Both the position numbers and the translations under genes were made by a program. From positions 1 to 19,381 of the forward strand of contig CALFTQ010000111.1 in assembly GCA_937916135.1 (NCBI GenBank): a stretch of 19,381 nt of DNA, read 5' to 3'. The notes under the pieces were generated by a model. It worked only from the letters and a program-made list of their open reading frames with translations. It did no database searches and was not told the DNA's origin. Source of the DNA: an uncultured Verrucomicrobiales bacterium (GTDB lineage: Bacteria; Verrucomicrobiota; Verrucomicrobiia; Verrucomicrobiales; Akkermansiaceae). Positions 1 through 6,581 of this stretch are shown here, piece after piece. Numbering within the stretch: position 1 is the first letter of the stretch; each line of letters opens with the position of its first letter.

Positions 1-1
1 C

Positions 2-538
2 ACCGCGCTACTCATCGGCACGGATGCCGGATGCTCCATTTCCCTGCCGCACATTGCGGATTTACTGCCGCAGCACTGCACCATTTCCCTGCAGGAGGAA
101 GGCTATGTGATTGCCATAGCAACAGAAGGAGCCACGCTGCTGGCCGAAAGTCAGCCGGTGGAGGCTGCCGTGCTGGTCCCGCGCGCTGTCTACCACATCG
201 GCTCTGCCATGCTCATGTATGATGAGGCCGAAGCCAGCCAGGAAATGCCGGAGGCACCAGAAATGCCGGAAACGCAGGAGGCACCGGAGGCAGCCGTTAC
301 GGACACCACAGAGCAAGCCGAACAACCCAGGAAGAAAAAGAAGAAGAAGGCAAAGCAGCCTGCCGGCAATTCCCCGCTTGTCTCCACAGCTATCTACACC
401 GAAGAGGACAGCACCCTGCATATCATTCTGCGCAGACTGTATGTTATCGCCATCCTGGCAACAGCTTTCCTGGCGGGGCTCACGATGCGTTACTGGATGA
501 TTACCGGCGAGTTCCTGATTGATGAGCTGCTCAAATAA
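2..538 (+). CDS. FHA-like domain protein with C-terminal membrane anchor (5' end missing)
   Basis: The frame is open from the left edge, so the gene starts upstream; 178 residues are visible. The first ~75 residues resemble the second half of an FHA fold: an IGTDAGCSISLP strand, LPQHCTISL at the place of the usual S-R-x-H-A stretch, then GATLLAESQPVEAAVLV and a terminal HIGSAMLMYD strand. FHA domains normally bind phosphothreonine peptides; the binding residues cannot be judged from this half. A linker rich in Glu, Pro and Ala follows, then a run of six lysines, and near the C-terminus one hydrophobic segment (YVIAILATAFLAGLTMRYW) that looks like a tail anchor leaving the FHA part in the cytoplasm. 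The gene ends 20 nt before a terminator shared with the converging tilS gene. The coding call is firm; the FHA assignment is probable only. Confidence 0.65.
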   Translation, partial: TALLIGTDAGCSISLPHIADLLPQHCTISLQEEGYVIAIATEGATLLAESQPVEAAVLVPRAVYHIGSAMLMYDEAEASQEMPEAPEMPETQEAPEAAVTDTTEQAEQPRKKKKKKAKQPAGNSPLVSTAIYTEEDSTLHIILRRLYVIAILATAFLAGLTMRYWMITGEFLIDELLK

Positions 539-557
539 ACAGGCAGAACATTCCTGA

Positions 558-594
558 CACAGAAAAGCACCGCTCCCTGCGGTGCTTTTCTGTG
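558..594. terminator. Bidirectional intrinsic terminator between the FHA gene and tilS
   Basis: A perfect 16-bp inverted repeat (558-573 with 579-594) around a 5-nt loop lies between two converging genes. The arms contain AAAA on one side and TTTT on the other, so it can act in both directions. Confidence 0.85.
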
Positions 595-629
595 ATAAAC
601 GGTCTGGGCAGATGAGTTTTTACGCGGGC

Positions 630-1586
630 TCAGGCGGGGGAGATAACCAGGCGCCTTTCGCGGCGTATGGCCTGGCGGTCGCCGGGGAGATTCACGCGCG
701 AGGTCGCCGACTCTGCCGGGAGGATATCCACAATGGCGAGCACCATATCCTCGCTTATGTCAGCCACGGAGTGCTCCTGCAGATAGCGGCGCACAATGGC
801 TTTCTGCAAAGCAAGCGGCTGCTGCCAGACAAAGGGAAGATAAAGACGCCCCTGCGGGTCTTTCGAAGGCAGGGCAAGCAAGGCGGCCTCCAGCGCATCA
901 ATCGTTTCAGCATGCAGGCGGGCACTCCGGCCCAGGATGGGGGTCACATCGCGCCCCAGGGCTTTGTTCAGCGCCGGCAGAGCCTCCAGGCGCAGCGCGT
1001 TTCGGGCTACATCTGCCACGGCATTGGTAGAATCATCGCGCCAGCCCTGCCCCATCTGCTGCAACCAGTCGGTAATTTCCGACCGCCGCCAGCTGAGCAT
1101 GGGCCGCACCCAGATGATACCGCTGGCCTCGTGCACCGGCTGCATGCCGCGCAAGCCAGCCGCCCCACGAGCCAGGCGGAACAGCACGGTCTCCGCCTGG
1201 TCATCTGCATGGTGGGCCAGAGCCACTACCCCCCCTTTGCAGCGGCGGGCCGCAGCAGCCAGCAACCAGCGGCGGGCATGTCGCCCGGCGGTTTCCAGCG
1301 AAACACCCTGCTCCGTGGCAAGCGTAGGCACATCCACCCGCTGCAGCTCGAAAGGCACCTCCAGCTCATGGCACAGGCGGGCGCAGAAGGCAGCATCGGC
1401 ATCGGCCTCAGCGGCGCGGATACCATGGTGCACATGCAGCGCACGCACAGAGCAACCCTGCTGCACCAGCAGGTGCAACAGGGCCACAGAATCGCGACCG
1501 CCGCTCAACCCCAGAACCACCGGCTTCTGCAGGTACGGCAGGCAGTCCGGCTCCAGGGGCAGCGGCGCAGGGATATCACTCTTCAT
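630..1586 (-). CDS. tilS: tRNA(Ile)-lysidine synthase TilS (short form)
   Basis: TilS converts the wobble cytidine of the CAU-anticodon tRNA-Ile to lysidine using ATP and lysine, so that AUA is read as Ile. The PP-loop SGGRDS sits at residues 28-33, followed by the family segments HVHHGIR, LAHHADDQAETVLFRLARGAAG and RPMLSWRR, and DDSTN. The product is 318 residues, shorter than E. coli-type TilS (about 430), and appears to lack the extra C-terminal tRNA-binding domain. An upstream in-frame start would put 36 residues of unrelated low-complexity sequence in front of the domain. The ATG at 1586 (or the adjacent one at 1589) overlaps the end of the pseudopilin gene by 11-14 nt, so the two genes are probably co-transcribed and translationally coupled. 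Confidence 0.93.
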   Translation of the reverse strand: MKSDIPAPLPLEPDCLPYLQKPVVLGLSGGRDSVALLHLLVQQGCSVRALHVHHGIRAAEADADAAFCARLCHELEVPFELQRVDVPTLATEQGVSLETAGRHARRWLLAAAARRCKGGVVALAHHADDQAETVLFRLARGAAGLRGMQPVHEASGIIWVRPMLSWRRSEITDWLQQMGQGWRDDSTNAVADVARNALRLEALPALNKALGRDVTPILGRSARLHAETIDALEAALLALPSKDPQGRLYLPFVWQQPLALQKAIVRRYLQEHSVADISEDMVLAIVDILPAESATSRVNLPGDRQAIRRERRLVISPA

Positions 1587-2364
1587 CATCGGCAGCCTGG
1601 CGGGCATTCTTGCCTTTCTTGCCCTTCTTAGCCTTGGCCGCTTTACTGGCCAGCTCCGGGGCAAACTTCTTGAAGAGCTTCTCAGCGTTGGCATCCTCTT
1701 CCACCTCGATAGCCTTCACCATACCACTGGCGTATACCACCATCACCTTGCCACCGTGGCGCTCGGCAGCAGGCATCACCATTTTCTTAAAGGTGTCCAC
1801 ATCCGTCACGCTCTCCCCCTTCACCGGGTTACCATCCGAAAGCCAGGGCAGAGCATCCAGACGCTGCTTGGCCGTGGTGCGGATGCAGGAGTTCGGGTTC
1901 TCCGGGTCCTCCGTGGCATCTGTCCAGGAGACGTAGGAAACACTCTTCTCATCCGCCGCGAAAGTGCTGTCAGAGCCGATATCAGTACGGTGGTCTGCCG
2001 GGCAGTGGAAGATGGAGGAAACCTTCATCTTGCCACCCATCTGGCGGGGGAACACCACGGCATCCAGCTCCGGGGCCACGGAAATCCACCAGCCATCCGT
2101 CTCGCACACGGTATCGGTATCTTCGTTATCATCCATGCCACTGGTGGGCAGCAGGGCCGGGTGGGCGATATCCTGGCTGTACTTGATACCGAGCTGGTGG
2201 AGCTGCTCCAGCTGGGCGCGGCACTTAGCCTCATCGCCAGCCCCCATATGGGAATAGATAGCCGTGCCGGCGATACTGGCCAGCGTCACCATGATGGCGA
2301 TGACCACCATCAATTCAATCAGAGTGAAACCGGCAGCGCGCCGGGGAGAAATGCGAAGCTTCAT
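1576..2364 (-). CDS. Type II secretion/type IV pilin-like pseudopilin with H-X9-DG-type signature
   Basis: A 262-residue protein with a class III prepilin leader: a short basic stretch (MKLRISPRRAAG), then the cleavage/methylation motif GFTLIELMVVIAIMVTLAS, which is the N-terminal helix of pseudopilins. The C-terminal half carries RHGGKVMVVYASGMV, which matches the H-X9-DG motif of Verrucomicrobiota/Planctomycetota prepilin-like proteins except that Ser replaces Asp. A Lys/Ala-rich tail (KAAKAKKGKKGKNARQ) ends in acidic residues. The start at 2364 is chosen because the leader follows directly; longer frames add residues unlike a leader peptide. It probably sits in the inner membrane with the globular part in the periplasm. 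Its secretion or pilus partner genes are not in this window. Its 3' end overlaps tilS. Confidence 0.85.
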   Translation of the reverse strand: MKLRISPRRAAGFTLIELMVVIAIMVTLASIAGTAIYSHMGAGDEAKCRAQLEQLHQLGIKYSQDIAHPALLPTSGMDDNEDTDTVCETDGWWISVAPELDAVVFPRQMGGKMKVSSIFHCPADHRTDIGSDSTFAADEKSVSYVSWTDATEDPENPNSCIRTTAKQRLDALPWLSDGNPVKGESVTDVDTFKKMVMPAAERHGGKVMVVYASGMVKAIEVEEDANAEKLFKKFAPELASKAAKAKKGKKGKNARQAADDEE

Positions 2365-2374
2365 AACGCCCTTT

Positions 2375-2402
2375 ACTCTACCATATTTCACCGCCACCGC
2401 AA
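2375..2402 (-). promoter_or_regulatory. Promoter for the pseudopilin-tilS pair
   Basis: On the minus strand, TTGCGG (2402-2397) and TAGAGT (2380-2375) are separated by 16 nt. The -10 box ends 10 nt before the ATG at 2364, so the transcript would have only about 3 untranslated bases. Confidence 0.45.
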
Positions 2403-2442
2403 GAAAAATAACCCATATGCCGCTTGAATACACAAATTTAGC

Positions 2443-2470
2443 TTGCAATGCGGGCTCCCGCTGCTACAAT
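2443..2470 (+). promoter_or_regulatory. Promoter of ilvC
   Basis: TTGCAA (2443-2448) and TACAAT (2465-2470) are 16 nt apart, and the -10 box is extended (TGCTACAAT). This predicts a leader of roughly 48 nt, which contains a small hairpin (CAGGCA, loop CTGAA, TGCCTG). No leader peptide or T-box was recognised. Confidence 0.6.
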
Positions 2471-2524
2471 CCAGACCTGACTTTCAGGCACTGAATGCCT
2501 GCATAATCAACCCAAGATAGAACG

Positions 2525-3505
2525 ATGAACATTCTCCACGACAAGGACGCCGATGTGAGCGTCCTCAATGGCAAGACAGTGGCTGTGATCGGCTACGGTG
2601 CGCAGGGCCGCGCCCAGGCTCTCTGCATGCGCGACAGCGGTGTGCACGTAATCATTGGTATCCGCCCCGGCAAGAGCTGGGACGCAGCCGCCCAGGACGG
2701 TTTTGAAGTTATGCCTGTGGCTGAGGCCGCCGCCAAGGCCGACATCATCCACATCCTCCTGCCCGATGAGCACCACGGCGAGGTATACGAGACGCAGATC
2801 AAGCCCAACCTGGCTGCCGGCAAGACCCTGTGCTGCTCCCACGGTTTTGCCTACGTGTTCAAGACCATCGTGCCGCCGGCTGACGTGGACGTGATCATGG
2901 TGGCTCCGAAGGGCCCGGGCACCGAGGTGCGCCGCGTGTTCGAGGAAGGCTTCGGCTGCCCCGGCCTCATCGCCGTGTGGCAGAACCCCTCCGGCAACGC
3001 CCAGCAGACCGCCCTGGCCATGGCCAAGGCAGAGGGCCTGACCCGCGGCGGCGTGCTGGAATGCACCATGCAGCAGGAGACCTACGAAGACCTCTTCGGT
3101 GAGCAGAACGTGCTCTGCGGTGGTCTGGTGGACCTCATGAAGTACGGTTTCGAGACCCTCATCGAGGCCGGCTACCCCGCCGAGATGGCTTACTTCGAAT
3201 GCGTACACGAGGCCAAGCTCATCGTGGACATCATCTACAACAAGGGCATCCAGGCCATGAACGGCGTCATCTCCAACACCGCTGAGTTCGGTGAGTACTA
3301 CAACGGCCCGCAGATTCTGGGCCCGGAGGTGAAGGAAAAGATGAAGGAAAGCCTCAAGCGCATTGAAAGCGGCGAGTTCGCCCGCGTGTGGCTGGCCGAG
3401 GCCGCTGCCGGCGCCCCCAACCTGCTGGCCAAGCGCGCTGCTCTGGCCGAGCACCCCGTCGAAATCGTGGGCAGCAAGATCCGCTCCCTCTTCGAACGCA
3501 ACTAA
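2525..3505 (+). CDS. ilvC: Ketol-acid reductoisomerase, class I
   Basis: This enzyme carries out the second step of isoleucine/valine synthesis: isomerisation and NAD(P)H reduction of acetolactate or acetohydroxybutyrate. The 326-residue length fits class I. The Rossmann motif GYGAQG is at 23-28. The expected catalytic and metal residues are present: H106 (SHGF), D189 and E193 (DLFGEQ), E225 and E229 (FECVHE). The cofactor loop reads GIRPGKSW, one residue shorter than the common form with two serines that hold the NADPH 2'-phosphate, so cofactor preference is uncertain. The residues after the Rossmann motif are also unusual (GRAQ, where GHAH or GHAQ is common). The gene stands alone with its own promoter and terminator; no ilvB, ilvN or ilvD is beside it. 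Confidence 0.97.
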   Translation: MNILHDKDADVSVLNGKTVAVIGYGAQGRAQALCMRDSGVHVIIGIRPGKSWDAAAQDGFEVMPVAEAAAKADIIHILLPDEHHGEVYETQIKPNLAAGKTLCCSHGFAYVFKTIVPPADVDVIMVAPKGPGTEVRRVFEEGFGCPGLIAVWQNPSGNAQQTALAMAKAEGLTRGGVLECTMQQETYEDLFGEQNVLCGGLVDLMKYGFETLIEAGYPAEMAYFECVHEAKLIVDIIYNKGIQAMNGVISNTAEFGEYYNGPQILGPEVKEKMKESLKRIESGEFARVWLAEAAAGAPNLLAKRAALAEHPVEIVGSKIRSLFERN

Positions 3506-3522
3506 TCACACTTCAATCTCAC

Positions 3523-3559
3523 GATTCGGCGGGTTGCCCCAACCCGCCGAATCTTTTTT
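3523..3559 (+). terminator. Intrinsic terminator of ilvC
   Basis: A perfect 13-bp stem (3523-3535 with 3541-3553), loop GCCCC, followed by six Ts. The next start codon is only 24 nt beyond the T run. Confidence 0.9.
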
Positions 3560-3582
3560 AAGCTCCCCCCCACACCACCGCC

Positions 3583-4371
3583 ATGAACCACGTCATCAAC
3601 GTCGAAAAAGCCACCGTCTACCTCTCCGGCCGCGAAATCCTGCACGGCATCAACTGGCAGGTGCAGAAGGGAGAGCGCTGCTTCATCCTGGGTGCAAACG
3701 GCGCCGGCAAAACCACCCTGGTACGCATGCTCATGGGCTATGCCTGGCCGCTTTTCGGCGCCACGGTGGAGGTGCTGGGGCACCGCTTCGGCACCGTGAA
3801 CCTGCAGGAGCTCCGCAAGCGCATTGCCTGGGTGAGCCCGCTCATGCACCAGTGGCTGGGCGACCGCGAATGGACCGGCCGCGAAATGGTGCTGAGCGGC
3901 CCGGATGCCACCATCGGCCTCTACCGCGACCCCACCCCGGCAGAAGAAGAACGCGCAGCCGGGCTCATGCGCAGCCTGCGGGCAGAGCACCTCATGGAGC
4001 GCACCGTGGCCACCATGAGCAGCGGCGAGCAGGTGAAAGTGCTCATTGCCCGCGCCCTCATGACCAACCCCGAGCTCATGATTCTGGATGAACCCAGCGT
4101 ATACCTCGACATCGCCGGGCGCGAGTTCCTGCTCGGCACCATCGCAGAACTGGCCCACACCCACCCGGAGCTCACCATCATCTTCATCACCCAGCGCATC
4201 GAGGACATCCTGCCCGAATTCACCCGCGGCATGATTCTCCGCCAGGGCGAAATCCAGGCCTACGGCTCGCGCGACGAAGTGCTCACCGAGCAGAATCTCC
4301 GCGCCGCCTTCGACCTGGATATCCGCCTCATCCGCGCCCGCAACGGCCGCCTCTGGAGTGTGATTGAATAA
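3583..4371 (+). CDS. ABC transporter-type ATPase (single domain)
   Basis: One nucleotide-binding domain of 262 residues: Walker A GANGAGKTT (37-45), signature MSSGEQ (145-150, a variant of LSGGQ), Walker B LMILDEP (165-171). The H-loop histidine is replaced by Gln (ITQRIED, Q204), which usually lowers or alters ATP hydrolysis. The general form resembles the YlmA/ModF-like soluble ATPases rather than a named importer. No permease or binding protein is next to it, so the substrate, if any, cannot be inferred; a non-transport role is possible. It starts 24 nt after the ilvC terminator with a C-rich stretch and no SD before the ATG, so transcription by readthrough or from an internal promoter is implied. 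Confidence 0.88.
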   Translation: MNHVINVEKATVYLSGREILHGINWQVQKGERCFILGANGAGKTTLVRMLMGYAWPLFGATVEVLGHRFGTVNLQELRKRIAWVSPLMHQWLGDREWTGREMVLSGPDATIGLYRDPTPAEEERAAGLMRSLRAEHLMERTVATMSSGEQVKVLIARALMTNPELMILDEPSVYLDIAGREFLLGTIAELAHTHPELTIIFITQRIEDILPEFTRGMILRQGEIQAYGSRDEVLTEQNLRAAFDLDIRLIRARNGRLWSVIE

Positions 4372-4380
4372 AAATAAGGC

Positions 4381-4409
4381 TTGCAAGATACCCCCGCAGC
4401 AGGTATGGT
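4381..4409 (+). promoter_or_regulatory. Promoter of yceD-rpmF
   Basis: TTGCAA (4381-4386) and TATGGT (4404-4409) have a 17-nt spacer and begin 10 nt after the ABC gene stop. Only 7 nt separate the -10 box from the ATG at 4417, implying a leaderless message and arguing against the earlier TTG (4381) and ATG (4405) starts, which lie inside the promoter. Confidence 0.5.
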
Positions 4410-4416
4410 AACACCC

Positions 4417-4905
4417 ATGCAGACACAACTCATCATACCCCTGGAGGAATTCCCCGAGGAAGGCCGCTACCTGAGCGGCGAGCTGGATGCCGCCGTGTTC
4501 GGTATCGACAGCGCTGCGCTGCGCAGCACCGGCCCGCTGAGCTATGAGCTGGAAGTGCAGCTTTTCGAAACCGAGCTCATGGTGCGCGGTAGCATCACCG
4601 CCCCCTTCGAGCTGCGCTGCGACCGCTGCCTGGCCCTCTTCCCCTACACCGTGGAGCTGGATGAGCTCACCTACTCCTACGATGTGAAGGGAAAATTGCA
4701 GCTCGATATCACCGAAGATTTGCGCGAAGAGGTCGTTCTGGCCCTGCCCAGCTACCCGAAATGTGAGATTTCAGGGCTTGAATGTGAAATAAATGACACT
4801 TTTGGTGATTTTAGACTGGACAAAGACCCCCAATCGGGTGTAGACTCTGCCACCCCGAGTGGCGAAAGCGTCTGGGATGCACTGGATCAGTTTCCCAAGG
4901 AATAA
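4417..4905 (+). CDS. yceD: YceD/DUF177 family protein (23S rRNA accumulation)
   Basis: A 162-residue member of the DUF177/YceD family, known in bacteria and plastids to be needed for normal 23S rRNA accumulation and almost always encoded just before rpmF. Seen here: the CDRCL motif in the middle, YTVELDELTYSYD after it, and the LPSYPKCE segment typical of the C-terminal half. The start at 4417 (MQTQLIIPLEEFPEEG) is preferred because upstream in-frame starts overlap the predicted promoter. The gene is followed after 54 nt by rpmF, without a terminator, so the two are probably one operon. Confidence 0.85.
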   Translation: MQTQLIIPLEEFPEEGRYLSGELDAAVFGIDSAALRSTGPLSYELEVQLFETELMVRGSITAPFELRCDRCLALFPYTVELDELTYSYDVKGKLQLDITEDLREEVVLALPSYPKCEISGLECEINDTFGDFRLDKDPQSGVDSATPSGESVWDALDQFPKE

Positions 4906-4959
4906 GCGCCGAAGCTCCACTCAATGTATCACAGAACTCCTTAAACCAGATATAGAACT

Positions 4960-5151
4960 ATGGCAGCTCCGAAACGCAGAACGTCCAAGATGAAGCAGCG
5001 CTCCCGCCTGGCCGCCCAGGCCTGGAAGGCTCCCAAGCTCGGCAAGTGCCCGAAGTGTGGCGCAGCCGTCCCCGGTCACACCGCATGCCCCCAGTGCGGC
5101 ACCTACAAGACCCAGAGCGGTGCTGAGGTGGTTGTGAAGCTCGTGGACTAA
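4960..5151 (+). CDS. rpmF: 50S ribosomal protein L32
   Basis: A 63-residue protein with the conserved L32 start (MAAPKRRTSKMKQRSR) and a zinc-ribbon formed by CPKC and CPQC, the zinc-binding version of L32. It is a component of the large ribosomal subunit near the peptidyl transferase region. It lies in the usual yceD-rpmF-plsX order. No SD is seen before the ATG (CAGATATAGAACT). Confidence 0.97.
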   Translation: MAAPKRRTSKMKQRSRLAAQAWKAPKLGKCPKCGAAVPGHTACPQCGTYKTQSGAEVVVKLVD

Positions 5152-5194
5152 TCCCGCTGACGCTCAACCAGGCAACTCTTTTTTTCAAGCAATG

Positions 5195-5224
5195 GCCCAT
5201 ACTGCAACAGTATGGGCTGTTTTT
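5195..5224 (+). terminator. Intrinsic terminator of yceD-rpmF
   Basis: A perfect 10-bp stem (5195-5204 with 5208-5217), 3-nt loop, then TGTTTTT. It separates rpmF from plsX, which has its own promoter immediately after. Confidence 0.85.
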
Positions 5225-5227
5225 GTG

Positions 5228-5255
5228 TTGACAATGCAACATTATCTGCTAGAGT
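5228..5255 (+). promoter_or_regulatory. Promoter of plsX
   Basis: A consensus TTGACA (5228-5233) and an extended -10, TGCTAGAGT (TAGAGT at 5250-5255), are spaced 16 nt apart directly after the rpmF terminator. The predicted leader is about 33 nt. Confidence 0.65.
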
Positions 5256-5294
5256 AGAGTCAAGGTACTTTACAACCAACCATTTTCCCCATTC

Positions 5295-6344
5295 ATGAAG
5301 CTTGCACTCGATGCCATGGGCGGCGATAACGCGCCGCAAATCAATGTAGATGGTGCCAAACTGGCACTGGAAAAAATTCCGACTCTGGAAAAAATTTATA
5401 TGGTGGGCGATGGCGACACCGTGAAGGCCGCCTGCGAAGCCGCCGGCATTGCCAACCACCCCAAGATTGAGTTCGTCCACGCGCCGGAAGTAGTCACCAT
5501 GGAGGAAAGCGGCATCATGGCCGTGCGGCAGAAGAAGAAGTCCTCCATGAGCATTGCCGTGGACCTGGTGAAGAGCGGCGTGGCCGATGCCGTGCTCTCT
5601 GCCGGCAACACGGGTGCCGCCGTGGCCGCCAGCACCATCAAACTGCGCCTGCTGCCCGGCGTGGAGCGCGCCGGCATCATCTCCCCCCTGCCCGCCGCGC
5701 ACGGCAACGTGCTGGTGAGCGACACCGGCGCCAACCCGGACGCCAAGCCCAGCCACATGGTGGGCTACGCCGTGATGGCCGCCCTCATGTCCCGCTATGT
5801 GTACAACCGCCCGAACCCCAAGGTGGGCGTGATGAGCAACGGCACCGAGGACTGCAAAGGCAGCGAGACCTCGCTGCAGACATACGCCCTGCTCAAAGCA
5901 CTGAACGAAAAAGGCCTGCTTCCCTTCGAATTCGTGGGCAACACCGAAGGCCACGACCTCTTTGAGCACGGGCTGGACGTGGCCGTGACCGATGGTTTCA
6001 CCGGCAACATCCTGCTCAAATGCGTGGAAAGCACCGCCAAGTTCTTCTCCCACACCATGAAAGCCGCCATCAAGAGCAGCGTGCTCGCCATGATTGGCGC
6101 CATCGGCATGAGCAGCGTGTTCAAGACCCTGCGCAAGCGCATGAGCGCCGATGCCGTGGGCGGCAGCCCCCTCATCGGCGTGAACGGCCTTTCCATCATC
6201 GCCCACGGCTCCGCCACCGGCGTGGCCATCCTGAACGCCATCCGCATGGCCTGCGAGCTGCACGAGAACAACGTGAACAAGCAGATCGTGGAATACATGG
6301 GCAGCATCAACGAGGCCCTCAAGGAAATCAACGCAGCCGAGTAA
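5295..6344 (+). CDS. plsX: Phosphate acyltransferase PlsX
   Basis: PlsX makes acyl-phosphate from acyl-ACP, the acyl donor for PlsY in phosphatidic acid synthesis; it is a peripheral membrane enzyme. Seen: the N-terminal LDAMGGDNAP motif, SAGNTGAAVAAS, SDTGANPDAKP and NGTEDCKGSE, and a C-terminal GVNGLSIIAHGSA segment; the 349-residue length is normal. The usual partner fabH is not downstream. Instead the last codons (NEALKEINAAE) and the following terminator are found again, slightly changed, 1.73 kb downstream at the end of the next gene, showing that DNA was inserted or duplicated exactly at this 3' end. Confidence 0.97.
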   Translation: MKLALDAMGGDNAPQINVDGAKLALEKIPTLEKIYMVGDGDTVKAACEAAGIANHPKIEFVHAPEVVTMEESGIMAVRQKKKSSMSIAVDLVKSGVADAVLSAGNTGAAVAASTIKLRLLPGVERAGIISPLPAAHGNVLVSDTGANPDAKPSHMVGYAVMAALMSRYVYNRPNPKVGVMSNGTEDCKGSETSLQTYALLKALNEKGLLPFEFVGNTEGHDLFEHGLDVAVTDGFTGNILLKCVESTAKFFSHTMKAAIKSSVLAMIGAIGMSSVFKTLRKRMSADAVGGSPLIGVNGLSIIAHGSATGVAILNAIRMACELHENNVNKQIVEYMGSINEALKEINAAE

Positions 6345-6497
6345 AGCCCCCCCCTCTCCGACTATAACCTCCCCCGGAGTCCCGCCTCCGGGGGGATTTT
6401 TTTGCAATAACTCAACTCTATAATGTAAGAAATTTCTTAATTTTTAATAAAACACCTTACGTTTTGCAGTATTTTCTTCACTTATTTCTTACGTTAT
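6308..6497 (+). repeat. Direct repeat, copy 1 (plsX 3' end, terminator, AT-rich flank)
   Basis: About 190 nt that recur at 8042-8228 with roughly ten substitutions and 3 nt of length difference (C run and G run). It contains the last 11 codons of plsX, the terminator, the palindrome TAAGAAATTTCTTA (6426-6439) and a TTTCTTAC motif (6485-6492). Similarity stops after ACGTTAT. Confidence 0.92.
6370..6403 (+). terminator. Intrinsic terminator of plsX
   Basis: Stem CCCCCGGAG (6371-6379) with CTCCGGGGG (6386-6394), 6-nt loop, followed by seven Ts. It lies within direct repeat copy 1. Confidence 0.9.
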
Positions 6498-6581
6498 TGA
6501 TAATAATGTAATTTTTTTCGTGTTTTTTCTTTACTTTTTGCAATTTATCTTATAAAATGCGAGAAACTAAACAACACCGCT

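Noticed and set aside
582..2427. Long plus-strand frames over tilS and the pseudopilin gene
   Set aside because: The minus strand shows clear TilS and prepilin motifs; the plus-strand products look like frame shadows.
4381..4416. Earlier TTG or ATG starts for yceD
   Set aside because: They fall inside a good -35/-10 pair; the family N-terminus fits the ATG at 4417.
5148..6407. 419-codon open frame antisense to plsX
   Set aside because: It runs through the plsX terminator and is composed of Gly/His/Ala/Val-rich sequence without a recognisable domain.
6345..6581. tRNA or small RNA as integration target behind plsX
   Set aside because: No cloverleaf or known RNA motif was found in the AT-rich stretch; the only strong hairpin is the plsX terminator.
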